Source: Willaertia magna (lineage: Eukaryota > Heterolobosea > Eutetramitea > Acrasida > Naegleriidae). Taken from it: 35,540 bases of DNA. How positions within the stretch are numbered: the first letter of the stretch is position 1; each line of letters opens with the position of its first letter. The stretch is taken from assembly GCA_902984215.1 (NCBI GenBank), contig CADWAF010001549.1:1-35540 (forward strand). Direction: 5' to 3'. The translations under genes were made by a program, and so were the position numbers. The notes under the pieces were generated by a model that did not search any database, was not told the origin of the DNA, and saw nothing but the letters and a program-made list of their open reading frames with translations. Positions 27,160 to 35,540 of the stretch are shown here, one piece after another.

Positions 27160-28698
27160 ATGATACTAAAAAATACCCACAGCTCTACAAGCATGTCTAA
27201 TTCCACTAGTGCCACTGATTTATCAACAACCAATCAAAGTAATAATAACAACAACAATAATAATAGAAAACTCTCTAGCCCACGTGATTCAGAAGAACAA
27301 TTAGAAAATTATAAAATAAAAATTGAAGCAATCTTTGATCATGAAGAATCAAGAGAATTATTTAGAAAATTCTTAAAACAAAACTATAATGAAGAACCAT
27401 TCTTATTTTATGAAATGGTTGAAAAATATCAAAAAATTAGATTAGATTTAAATAGATTACAATTAGCAGAACAGATAATTGAACAATTTATTATTGTAAA
27501 TGCTAAATATGAAGTTAATTTAAGTCAACAAATTAGAAATGAAATTTTACAAAATTGGAATAAAATTATTGAAAAAAATAAAAACAAAGATGAAGATTTA
27601 ATGGAATGTCCTTTACAATTATTTAATTTTGCACAAAATGTAATTTTTACAAATTTAAAAGAAGATAATTTTGTAAGATTTTTACAATGGGAAGGTTTTA
27701 AAAAATTTGTTCAAGAAAATTTAAAAAAGAATGAAAATTTTTTACAATTAATTGGAACGAAACGTAAAAATTTACAAAAACAATCTTCATTTGATGAAAA
27801 TGAAATGCCAAATGATTTAGAAAGTACATTACAAAACTTACAACAACAACAAAATGATAATTCTTTAAAACCTTTTGGTGACGCTTCAAGCATCTATATT
27901 ACAAAAAAAGATTTAGAAATCACAAAAGATTTAATCAACAATTTTAATGAAAATGATTGGAAAATCTTACAAGAAGAAATTGATTTGAAAATGATGATTA
28001 GTAAACAATTATATTATTTTGGTGATAAACAAAGACCAACTTTTTTAATACATTTTGAAGGATTCTGTCAAGGTTCACCTAAAGAAGTAATGTACTTTCA
28101 TTGTTCACAAGATATGCAAGAAAATTTTGATAAAGTTTTTAAAAAGAGATATCAAATGGGTTATTTACATAAAGATGAAAAGAAAGGAATTGATTATCCA
28201 ATTACTTTTTTATATTCACATTTAAAATTACATTTTCCTTTAAGTAATAGAGAATTTGTTTATGCGAAATCTGTCATTCCTGAAGGAAAAGTTGTTGAAG
28301 AAGAAGATGATTATGAAAATTATTATATTATTCAAAAACCATCGGTACATGATGATTGTCCTTTAAATAAGAAGAATGTTAGAGGAAATCATTACTTTGT
28401 GTTTTATAGTCAAAGAAAATCACAAACTTTATCAAAATTTGGTTTATTTGCTTTTATTGATATGAAAGGAAATGTTCCATTAAAATTATCTTCAAAAGTT
28501 TTAGGAAAGATAATGGCTTCAAAAAAGAAGGAATTTCAAACAATTTTAAAACAAGTTGAAAAGGATAAAAAGGAGGGAAAGAAACGTTATTCTTCTGAAA
28601 GTGTGAAAGATTTTGATGGTACTTTAATGACACTGAAAGAAAATTTAGATATTTTAAAGAAACAACAAGAATTAAATAGTGTAGAAAAGAAGGAATAA
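27160..28698 (+). CDS. RGS-START domain fusion protein
   Basis: 512 aa; the start is ATG 27160 with an alternative Met12 (27193). After a Ser/Thr/Asn low-complexity leader (1-45), residues about 54-190 form an RGS domain: IEAIFDHEESRELFRKFLK, EEPFLFYEMVEKY, a helical middle and FVRFLQWEGFKKFVQ at the end. RGS domains accelerate GTP hydrolysis on G-alpha subunits. Residues about 250-500 form a START lipid-binding domain: FGDKQRPTFLIHFEGFCQGSPKEV, YSHLKLHFPLSNREFVYAKS, YYIIQKPSVHDDCP, GNHYFVFYSQR, FAFIDMKGNVP and KVLGKIMASKKKEF. The arrangement suggests G-protein attenuation coupled to lipid or membrane sensing. It is a full-length, intronless gene. The C-terminus ends in a short Lys/Glu coiled coil. 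Confidence 0.85.
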   Translation: MILKNTHSSTSMSNSTSATDLSTTNQSNNNNNNNNRKLSSPRDSEEQLENYKIKIEAIFDHEESRELFRKFLKQNYNEEPFLFYEMVEKYQKIRLDLNRLQLAEQIIEQFIIVNAKYEVNLSQQIRNEILQNWNKIIEKNKNKDEDLMECPLQLFNFAQNVIFTNLKEDNFVRFLQWEGFKKFVQENLKKNENFLQLIGTKRKNLQKQSSFDENEMPNDLESTLQNLQQQQNDNSLKPFGDASSIYITKKDLEITKDLINNFNENDWKILQEEIDLKMMISKQLYYFGDKQRPTFLIHFEGFCQGSPKEVMYFHCSQDMQENFDKVFKKRYQMGYLHKDEKKGIDYPITFLYSHLKLHFPLSNREFVYAKSVIPEGKVVEEEDDYENYYIIQKPSVHDDCPLNKKNVRGNHYFVFYSQRKSQTLSKFGLFAFIDMKGNVPLKLSSKVLGKIMASKKKEFQTILKQVEKDKKEGKKRYSSESVKDFDGTLMTLKENLDILKKQQELNSVEKKE

Positions 28699-28835
28699 TT
28701 ATTACATGTACTGTTGGTTTAATTAATTTATTTTGTGAATATATTTTACAATTTTGCTAGAGCTCTAAATTTTGTAAATAAAATTATTTTAATTTTTAAT
28801 TATTTTTTAATTATTTTTTAATTTTTAAAAAAAAA

Positions 28836-30138
28836 ATGAATAAATTATTGCCAAAGATTAAAATTACAAAAAGTAAATCAGCAACTGAACTAGAAGAAAA
28901 TAATCAAAATTCCGATAATGATGATTTTGACGATTTAGATGTTGATAAACCACAACAATTAGATGACAATGACGAAATTAATGAACAGCAACAGCAAGAA
29001 GAAAAAAAAGATTTAAAAAGAAAGAAAAATAACAATCAAAATTCATTAATCAATAATAATAACAACAGTGGAATACCATTTAATAATTTATCTGAATTAA
29101 AAAGAATAATTCAACAAGAAAGAGATATTTTAATTATTTTAGGTTATGGCGTTACTTATATTCATCCAACAAGAAAGAGTCTTGAAGCTTTACTTGAATT
29201 TTCAAATCATTCAAAAAATGAATTTAAAGATAAAATTAAAGTTTTATTAATTGATGAAGAAGTTAATGTAAGTTTTTTTTGATGTATTTTAACATTATTT
29301 TGTAAATATTTTTTGTAAATATTTTTTGTAAATATTTTTTGTAATGTTATTGTAAATAATTACTGTAAATATTATTGTAAAGAGAAAATTTTGTACAGAT
29401 AATAATTTAGTTGTTGGAACGCCAATTTTACAAATGTATTATAATGGTAAAAACGTTAGATTTAGATTTGGTGAAAATCTTTCTTCAAAACAATCTTTAA
29501 AATCATCTCCTTCTTATCAAAACAATAACGAAGATGACGATGAAGAAGAAGATAATAATACAAAATCAAGTAGATCATCTAAAAGCCTTAATAATAAAAC
29601 ATTAAAAAGAGAAGATAGCGGTTCTAAACCAAGAAATGTATATATAGGTCAATTACATTTTGATACAATTAATTCATTAGTTTATTTAACATTTGAAGCA
29701 ATTTATGAGTTGGGAGAGTTAGCTGAAAGTTCTTCTACATTAACTGAGATTATTGTAGATGTAGATTTAGGTATATTACGTGGAGAAAGTTTACCTTTTA
29801 ATCAAGAAGGTAATGAAAATTATGAACATAATGAATCTAGCCTTTCCGATGATACTTCTTCTGGAGAGGATACTGAGGAGGAAGATGATATTGATTTTGA
29901 GAATGACACTCCGATAGAAACAACAAAGAAACAGAATGTTTCTTCTAATGTTAGTAACAATAATGGTGTTAAGGCTGGAGAAAGAAGGTCAACTGGTGGA
30001 GTAGCGAAGAACAATAGTAGTTCAAGTTTATCTTCTAATGCATCAAGGAAAAGTACTTCGGGATTAAAAGCAAATAGGAAATCATTTGTTGGAGATGAAG
30101 ATGATGAAATTTCGCAGGCTACTTATGTTAAAAATTAA
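28836..30138 (+). CDS. Thioredoxin-fold protein lacking the CxxC motif, two exons
   Basis: Exons 28836-29267 and 29383-30138 (395 aa); donor GTAAGT, acceptor TGTAAAG. The nearby TACAG acceptor would put a TAG in frame four codons later, so it is rejected. After an acidic/Gln/Asn leader, residues about 88-170 read as a thioredoxin fold: DILIILGYGVTYIHPTRKSLEALLEF, KIKVLLIDEEVN, then after the splice NNLVVGTPILQMYYNGKNV with the cis-Pro (TP). The active-site position reads GVTYIHPT with no Cys pair, so redox catalysis is not expected. An acidic Ser-rich insert splits off the last helix (VYIGQLHFDTINSLVYLTFEAIYELG). The tail of about 150 residues is Ser/Asn/Glu/Asp low complexity. Likely a protein-interaction Trx-like module; role unknown. 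The ATG follows nine A residues. Confidence 0.65.
29302..29340 (+). repeat. Intronic tandem repeat GTAAATATTTTTT x3
   Basis: Three head-to-tail copies of a 13-mer inside the 29268-29382 intron, followed by degenerate copies (GTAATGTTATT, GTAAATAATTACT, GTAAATATTATT). Each perfect copy recreates TGTAAATA, which matches the PUF-protein RNA consensus UGUANAUA. Confidence 0.75.
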
Positions 30139-30411
30139 GAAAAATAAACTCCCTGTCAGTTGTATCTTTTACAAGCAAATATAAAGAACAAAGTAATGAA
30201 AAAATTAAAAATTAAGGAAATTTTAATCGTCATAACACAAATATTCTGTCAAGCAACAGACAGGCAATCTTTTTCTCTTTCTTTTTGGTTGTTAGTGAAA
30301 TACTAGTTGACAATCACAATCACGTTTCTCAAACATTTTACAAAAAATCTTATATAGCTAAAAGTCTGGTAGATTTAAAATCTAAGCTTGGATGAGTGTC
30401 AAAAGTGCTTA

Positions 30412-31566
30412 TTATTTTCTTCTCATAAGATAAAACACCCCTTTTTCTTCGTAATCTTTTCTTGTTATCCATTCACTTTCAAAATTAGAAGAAGACGCAA
30501 CTATATTTCCACCAATCCAAGGTGAATAACTTCTCTTTTCATGAGCTAAAATTTTCACTTGGTATGAAACCAAATTTGACATTTCAACTGTCAATCTTTC
30601 TTTAAATTGATTTAACATTGTATTTCCTCCTGATAAAACAATTCTTTGATATAATTCTTTTCTTATTTCATAATCACATTTCTCAATAGAATTATATAAC
30701 ATCTCATGAATCCCACATAAGTCTAATCCTATTATTGTACTTGGTTGGAATAATAGTTCTGTACTTTTAAATCTTTCGTTTCCAATTGTTAAAATATTTC
30801 CATCTGGCAGTTCATAATGTTTTGTTAAGTTATCTAAATCCTCTTCTTGGTGTGACAGTTCATAATCATAATCTTTACAAAGATAACAAAATTTTTCTTT
30901 CATTTCTCTAACAATATTTATTTCAGAAGGTGTTGAAAGGGAATATTGACTTTTCATTAAATAACATAATTGATTAGTGACATCTTCACCACCAATTTCA
31001 ATTTTTGTTTTTGCATTTGAAATAATCTTTCCATCATAAATCGGTACAGAACATGTTAAATTACTTCCAGAATCTAAAACTACACCACTTGTTAATCCAT
31101 TTGCAAATAATGACAATAAAGATTGGTTCATTACGCATAAAGAATTTATATTAAACTTTTCAAACATGATATTTAAAATCTTTTCACAATAATAATCAAT
31201 GTTGTCACTATTCTTATCGACAGTAGTAACTTTTTCTGTTAATAAAACGGAATGTTCAGTAAGTAAAGAAGAAGACAGGTTTAGTTCTTTAAAAAAGATG
31301 TAGCTCCAAAGAGTTTCAATTGCTTCCCAATCTATAATTATACCTTTTTGAACAGGTTTTATTAATTTTGAATAGTTATTTAATTTTACTTCATTTCCAA
31401 TGAAACAACAATTATTTTCATCATTATTATTTGATTCTGTATTGTGCATTGTCAACAATGTTGGGATGACAATATTCGGGTTCGTACTATTATTATTATT
31501 GGAAGCTAATCCAGCTCTAGTGTAACTAGATCCATTATCTATTACAATAGTTTTTCTTATTGTCAC
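30412..31566 (-). CDS. Divergent actin-related protein
   Basis: 384 aa, actin-like length. Actin-fold landmarks: phosphate-1 loop VIDNGSSYTRAGLAS near the N-terminus; VQKGIIIDWEAIETLWSYIF (actin: IVTNWDDMEKIWHHTF); phosphate-2 loop VVLDSGSNLTCSVPIYDG; KIEIGGEDVTNQL; adenosine motif RIVLSGGNTML; and the C-terminal WIGGNIVASSSNFESEWITRKDYEEKG. In phosphate-2 the usual DSGDG is DSGSN, so nucleotide handling is probably altered. The DNase-binding loop is replaced by Asn-rich sequence, and the actin C-terminal HRKCF end is missing. It does not fit Arp2 or Arp3 length or insert patterns; an orphan ARP or highly divergent actin is the safe call. Divergent from the HECT ligase gene, with 202 nt between starts. 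Confidence 0.85.
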   Translation of the reverse strand: MTIRKTIVIDNGSSYTRAGLASNNNNSTNPNIVIPTLLTMHNTESNNNDENNCCFIGNEVKLNNYSKLIKPVQKGIIIDWEAIETLWSYIFFKELNLSSSLLTEHSVLLTEKVTTVDKNSDNIDYYCEKILNIMFEKFNINSLCVMNQSLLSLFANGLTSGVVLDSGSNLTCSVPIYDGKIISNAKTKIEIGGEDVTNQLCYLMKSQYSLSTPSEINIVREMKEKFCYLCKDYDYELSHQEEDLDNLTKHYELPDGNILTIGNERFKSTELLFQPSTIIGLDLCGIHEMLYNSIEKCDYEIRKELYQRIVLSGGNTMLNQFKERLTVEMSNLVSYQVKILAHEKRSYSPWIGGNIVASSSNFESEWITRKDYEEKGVFYLMRRK

Positions 31567-31768
31567 TCTTCAATTATTTTATTTTTTAATTTAATTTTTA
31601 ATTTTTTAAAAAAAAGAAGTTCAACGAAGTGATGGAATAAAAATTATAAAAATAAAAACAAAAAAAAGGCTTCACGAGCTCCATTACTTATTTCAAAGTT
31701 TTAAATAAAAAAAACAATAATTGAACCTTATACTAGGCTAGCTGCTGAATAAAAAACAACAACAAAGA

Positions 31769-34700
31769 ATGTATTTTGGAGGAACAAGTAGTAGTAGAAA
31801 AAAAGTTTGTTTAAGAGGAAATACCAATAACGTTCCGCAAAGTAAAGAAGAACTATTAGAACAAGCAAGAAAAGAAAGAGAAAAGAATAAACAACAACAA
31901 CAAGAGGAAAATGCAGTAAGCCTTATTCAACGTACTTTTAGAAGATTTAATTTAAAAAAAATTTATAAAAATGAACAAAGATTACAATTCGATAATATTT
32001 TATTAAAACAAACAAGAAATATAAATGACATAAAAGAATTATTTATTAAATTAAATTATTTTTATAATGAAAATGAAATAAAAGATCAAAATAGACTTTT
32101 TATTTGTTTACAATTAATTTTACAATTACAAAAGTTGAATAAATTAAGTTTTTTACAAAATTTAAGTTTAAATGATTTTAATTTTTTTAGATTAAATAAA
32201 TTTATTAAATTTATAATTTCTTATTTAATAAAAGAAAATGATTTAATTTTACAAAAAAAGAAAATTGCATTATCTACAATTGGACTTGTAAATTTTTTAC
32301 AATTAAATTTATTTAAAACAAATAAAGATTTTGAAATATTTATTTTAAATCTATTAAAAGATAAAAATATAAATCTTTCAAAATTATTTTTAAAAATGTT
32401 TTTACAATTTGAAGATAAAGAAAAAGAATCAGCAATTTCAATTTTTAATTATTTATTAAATTCAATAAATAATAATGAATTTATTTTATTAAAATTATGT
32501 ACAGATATTTTATCGAATGGTAATATAAATATTTTATCAAATATATTATTAAATAATAAAAATAGTAGTTTAAATATTATTTTAGATAAAATTTATTGTA
32601 ATTTAAATTATTTTATTGAAAATTTTAAAACAAATGAAATTTCTATTTTATTTATTGGAAATTTAATTCAATTAGTAAATGATCAATTTATTTTATTATC
32701 AACCGGTAATAGTTTACAAAATAATTTTGGAGAAGAATCTATTGTAAAGTATATTATAATTTTATCTAATTTAATTAATTTATATTCAAATCATAATGAA
32801 ATTTTAAATCTTTTACAAAAAGAAGAAGATAAAGAAGAAAATAATTTACAAACAATTATTGTAAAACAATTAAATTTATTATTTTCTAGAACTCATATGC
32901 AATATTTAGTAGATACCATTATATCAATAACTAAAAAGGAAAATAATATGATTCAATGTTTTTGTAAATTATATTTACCTTTATTATTAATTATTGAAAA
33001 GAAAAATCATAAAAAATTTACAAATATTCTTTACACTTTATCTTATATAAATAATACATCAACAGTAGAAGAAGAAGGAAAGAATGAAAATTATAAATTA
33101 ATATCAATATTATGGCATTCCATCTTTTATGAAGATATTATTGCAGTAGATAGAATAGTAGAACATTTAGAAACATTTCATTTCTTTATAAAACTATACG
33201 ACACAGTACTTTCTATAATGGATGATGATGAATTTAAAGTTCAACAAAAACCTTTTACTTTAAATGAAAATATTAAGATTTGTAAATTTTTAAAAGAAAT
33301 TGTTTTTAATTTAATTTGGACCATTGATGAAAAAGATAAAAACTTATTTTTACAAACATTTAAAGAAGATGTTATTAAATTATTAACAAAATTACAATTA
33401 AGAGATGTTAGATTAAAATATTGTCCTAAAGATCATTTTATCATTTCTAATAATGATGATAATCATATTTTAAATCGTATAGACATAGAAGGGATGGCAG
33501 ATTATATTTATTCTAATCAAGAAGTAGAATATATTTATGATGATGAGGAAGATAATAATGGCAATAATAATAACACTGATAAATATAGAAATTCTTTACA
33601 ACAAATTAAAAATATTTTATTAAGCGACAATGAACAATTTCGTACAATTAAAAACAAAAATCAATTTATTGAAAAAACTAAAGAATTAATAAGTAAAGCA
33701 CCTTATTTAATTCCATTAAATATAAGAATACATTTGTTTAAAAATATTTTAGAATTAGATAAAGATGATAATTACAATCGTCAACATTTTATTCCACCAA
33801 TTAATATACGTAGAGAAAGTGATTATATATTTAATGATTCATTTAGTAAACTCGCTGACTTAACTGCCACAGAACTGAAAGGACCTATCCGTGTACAATT
33901 TATCGATAAAGAAGGTCTTGAAGAAGCTGGTATAGGACAAGGTGTATTTAAAGAGTTTCTTTTTGAATTATCGAAAGTAGCATTCTCAACAAAGTATGGT
34001 TTATTTAAAACTACAGATGATGGGTATTTATATCCAAACCCTTATTCTAGTAGTTTATATCCTGATGGTTTAGATTTAAGGTTTTATAGATTTTTAGGTA
34101 AACTTTTAGGTAAATCTATTTATAGTGATATTGTAATTGATTTACCGTTTGCCAAGTTTTTTGTTTCAAAATTGTTAAATAGCACTAATAATGATTTGAT
34201 AAATAATTTACAAAATTTAGATAAAGAATTATATAAAAATTTATTATTTTTAAAAAGAACAACAAATGTTGAAGATTTAGAATTAACTTTTACAATTGTA
34301 ACGGGAGATGATTTAACAATGAAAAGAGAAATAAATTTAATGCCAAATGGAGAAAATATTAAAGTAAATGACAAAAACAAATTTTCATATATTTATAGAG
34401 TTGCACATTTTAAATTAAATCATCAAATTAAATTACAATCACAGGCATTTCAACAAGGATTAGAAGAGATTATTCCAAGAAAATATTTAACTTTATTTGA
34501 TGAAAATGAATTGATAGATTTAATTTGTGGATCAACTCAACCTATAGATATAGATGATCTTTATAATAATACTATTTATTCTAATGGATATAGCCAAGAA
34601 CATAGGTCAATTGAGTTATTTTGGGATATTGTTTATAATGATTTATCAAGTGAACAACATGTTTTGTTATTAAAATTTATTTGTTCTTTATCTAGACCAC

Positions 34701-34888
34701 CTTTACTTGGATTTAAAGATTTACATCCAAAAATTTGTATACAAAAGATTGATGATACTGAAAGATTACCAAGTTCTTCAACTTGTTATTCTTTATTGAA
34801 ATTGCCTTGTTATAAAACGAGAAAGGAAATGAAAGAAAAATTAATTAAAGCTTTAGAGCAAGGGACACAAAGTTTTGGATTGACTTAA
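31769..34888 (+). CDS. HECT E3 ubiquitin ligase with N-terminal IQ motif (UBE3B/UBE3C-like)
   Basis: 1039 aa, intronless. Residues about 48-70 form an IQ motif (AVSLIQRTFRRFNLKKIYK), as in human UBE3B and UBE3C. A long helical Leu/Asn/Ile region (70-600) is probably a substrate-binding alpha-solenoid. The HECT domain covers about 680-1039: RVQFIDKEGLEEAGIGQGVFKEF, YRFLGKLLGKSIYSDIVIDLPFAKFF, the LTFTIV and FKLNHQIKLQSQAFQQGLEEIIP segments, LICGSTQPIDIDDL, and the C-lobe with STCYSLLKLPCY, in which Cys1006 (codon 34784-34786) is the predicted thioester cysteine. These ligases take ubiquitin from an E2 onto this Cys and pass it to substrate. The C-terminus ends LEQGTQSFGLT, close to the family's A-x2-x-GFGLS ending, so the gene is complete. 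Confidence 0.93.
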   Translation: MYFGGTSSSRKKVCLRGNTNNVPQSKEELLEQARKEREKNKQQQQEENAVSLIQRTFRRFNLKKIYKNEQRLQFDNILLKQTRNINDIKELFIKLNYFYNENEIKDQNRLFICLQLILQLQKLNKLSFLQNLSLNDFNFFRLNKFIKFIISYLIKENDLILQKKKIALSTIGLVNFLQLNLFKTNKDFEIFILNLLKDKNINLSKLFLKMFLQFEDKEKESAISIFNYLLNSINNNEFILLKLCTDILSNGNINILSNILLNNKNSSLNIILDKIYCNLNYFIENFKTNEISILFIGNLIQLVNDQFILLSTGNSLQNNFGEESIVKYIIILSNLINLYSNHNEILNLLQKEEDKEENNLQTIIVKQLNLLFSRTHMQYLVDTIISITKKENNMIQCFCKLYLPLLLIIEKKNHKKFTNILYTLSYINNTSTVEEEGKNENYKLISILWHSIFYEDIIAVDRIVEHLETFHFFIKLYDTVLSIMDDDEFKVQQKPFTLNENIKICKFLKEIVFNLIWTIDEKDKNLFLQTFKEDVIKLLTKLQLRDVRLKYCPKDHFIISNNDDNHILNRIDIEGMADYIYSNQEVEYIYDDEEDNNGNNNNTDKYRNSLQQIKNILLSDNEQFRTIKNKNQFIEKTKELISKAPYLIPLNIRIHLFKNILELDKDDNYNRQHFIPPINIRRESDYIFNDSFSKLADLTATELKGPIRVQFIDKEGLEEAGIGQGVFKEFLFELSKVAFSTKYGLFKTTDDGYLYPNPYSSSLYPDGLDLRFYRFLGKLLGKSIYSDIVIDLPFAKFFVSKLLNSTNNDLINNLQNLDKELYKNLLFLKRTTNVEDLELTFTIVTGDDLTMKREINLMPNGENIKVNDKNKFSYIYRVAHFKLNHQIKLQSQAFQQGLEEIIPRKYLTLFDENELIDLICGSTQPIDIDDLYNNTIYSNGYSQEHRSIELFWDIVYNDLSSEQHVLLLKFICSLSRPPLLGFKDLHPKICIQKIDDTERLPSSSTCYSLLKLPCYKTRKEMKEKLIKALEQGTQSFGLT

Positions 34889-35055
34889 TTGTTCCAGGTG
34901 AAAACAACTGACTATATTTGATGTAAATAAATCTTAACAAAAAGTTACAAATTAAATAACCTGCAAAACAACAAGTTTTCGTTTCCACACCCATTACAAA
35001 ACAAACAATCTATTCGAATTAACAAATATATAAACGTAATTTGAAGACTTTCATA

Positions 35056-35136
35056 GCGACGATGGCCGAGCGGTTAAGGCGATGGACTTGAAATCCATTG
35101 GGGAAACCCGCGCAGGTTCGAATCCTGCTCGTCGCG
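35056..35136 (+). tRNA. tRNA-Ser (anticodon UGA)
   Basis: The acceptor stem GCGACGA pairs with TCGTCGC, with discriminator G at 35136. The D-arm is GGCCGAGCGGTTAAGGC; the anticodon stem ATGGA/TCCAT encloses loop CTTGAAA with anticodon TGA at 35089-35091. A long class II variable arm (GGG-AAA-CCC core) and T-arm GCAGG-TTCGAAT-CCTGC follow. Variable arm and discriminator G both fit serine. No intron; CCA is not encoded. A short T-run follows near 35159. Confidence 0.97.
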
Positions 35137-35456
35137 AAATTTATTTAAACATGCGAAAATTTTCTTTACAATAATTATCACATTTATAAACATAAACACT
35201 GCTATCATTGTAATTTTATATTTTAATAAAACAATTAATCTATATAGATTGATCGTAACTTATTAGTTTATAAAATTATTTTTTAACCTTATTCTATATA
35301 ATACTAAAAAAGAAAATTTTTTTTATTTACTAAATTATTGGATACTTTCTTTACTTACCTACCTGGATGCTTGTTTATATTTTCTTATTTAATTTTCATT
35401 AGAAACGATGTTTAGTGACACTGTATATTTTAGTTTATTGTTATTTACAAATTAAT
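35137..35456. other. Intergenic region between tRNA-Ser and ubiquitin
   Basis: AT-rich spacer holding the tRNA terminator region and the 3' flank of the ubiquitin gene, which carries two minus-strand TGTAAAT motifs just after its stop (about 35442-35458). No other gene seen. Confidence 0.5.
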
Positions 35457-35540
35457 TTACAAACCTCCTCTTAATCTTAAAACTAAGTGCAATGTAGATT
35501 CTTTTTGAATATTATAATCACTTAAAGTTCTACCATCTTC
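35457..35540 (-). CDS. Ubiquitin C-terminus (partial; polyubiquitin or ubiquitin gene)
   Basis: The last 27 codons plus TAA of a gene running off the right edge. The frame reads EDGRTLSDYNIQKESTLHLV then LRLRGG, identical to residues 51-76 of canonical ubiquitin, followed by one extra Leu before the stop. A single residue after Gly-Gly is typical of the last unit of polyubiquitin genes and must be removed by a deubiquitinase to free the Gly76 carboxylate. Number of repeats, or a possible single-copy gene, cannot be told from here. It lies downstream of the HECT ligase gene and tRNA, in convergent orientation. Confidence 0.95.
   Translation of the reverse strand, partial: EDGRTLSDYNIQKESTLHLVLRLRGGL

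Noticed and set aside
29399..29433. TACAG acceptor at 29398 for the thioredoxin-fold gene
   Set aside because: With the GTAAGT donor it shifts the frame and meets TAG four codons later; the AAAG acceptor at 29382 keeps the Trx fold intact.

Overview
The window looks like nuclear DNA of a heterolobosean amoeboflagellate, most likely Naegleria or a close relative. It is very AT-rich, with A/T-ending codons (TTA, AGA, GAA), poly-Asn, poly-Asp and poly-Gln tracts, the standard genetic code, short spliceosomal introns (GTAAGT/GTACGT/GTATGT donors, mostly TAG or CAG acceptors, about 45-115 nt), very small intergenic gaps and genes on both strands with no operon logic. The eukaryotic content is unambiguous: ubiquitin, cofilin, a Rho GTPase, Brix-domain RPF1, a HECT ligase, an ABCC pump and Yos1/IER3IP1. 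The genus is inferred from overall character, not from a database match.

Layout. 1-5.2 kb (+): tail of an unidentified gene, a secreted Cys/Lys-rich repeat protein and two tandem F-box-type proteins. 5.2-7.4 kb (+): an RPUSD2/Pus9-type pseudouridine synthase, convergent by 9 nt with a small, frame-interrupted membrane-protein gene (-). 8.0-10.2 kb (-): a four-TM protein and a low-complexity, probably nuclear protein. 10.7-11.3 kb (+): a secreted 18-Cys protein with unusually balanced base composition. 11.4-13.0 kb (-): a TPR + IQ protein with one intron. 13.3-14.2 kb (+): a Rho-family GTPase in six exons, two of them 29 and 22 nt. 14.4-16.2 kb (+): an S4/RluC-type pseudouridine synthase, probably mitochondrial. 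16.3-18.0 kb (-): an F-box-like protein with a coding-like extension in another frame. 18.4-22.5 kb (-): a complete ABCC transporter whose true first exon is only 35 nt. 22.8-23.1 kb (+): Yos1/IER3IP1. 23.1-25.1 kb (-): RPF1 and cofilin. 25.5-26.5 kb (+): NAD(P)H-hydrate epimerase in two exons. 27.2-30.1 kb (+): an RGS-START protein and a thioredoxin-fold protein without CxxC. 30.4-31.6 kb (-): a divergent actin-related protein. 31.8-34.9 kb (+): an IQ-HECT ubiquitin ligase. 35.06 kb (+): tRNA-Ser(UGA). 35.46-35.54 kb (-): the C-terminus of ubiquitin.

The genes do not form a pathway. Loose themes are ubiquitin biology (three F-box-type proteins, HECT ligase, ubiquitin), actin/Rho cytoskeleton (Rho, cofilin, actin-related protein, RGS) and RNA modification/ribosome biogenesis (two pseudouridine synthases, RPF1). 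I found no mobile element, CRISPR array or gene cluster that would be a new system. The least explained items are the two secreted Cys-rich proteins, two frame interruptions, a GC-richer island at 26.7-26.9 kb and a smaller one at 18.1-18.27 kb.
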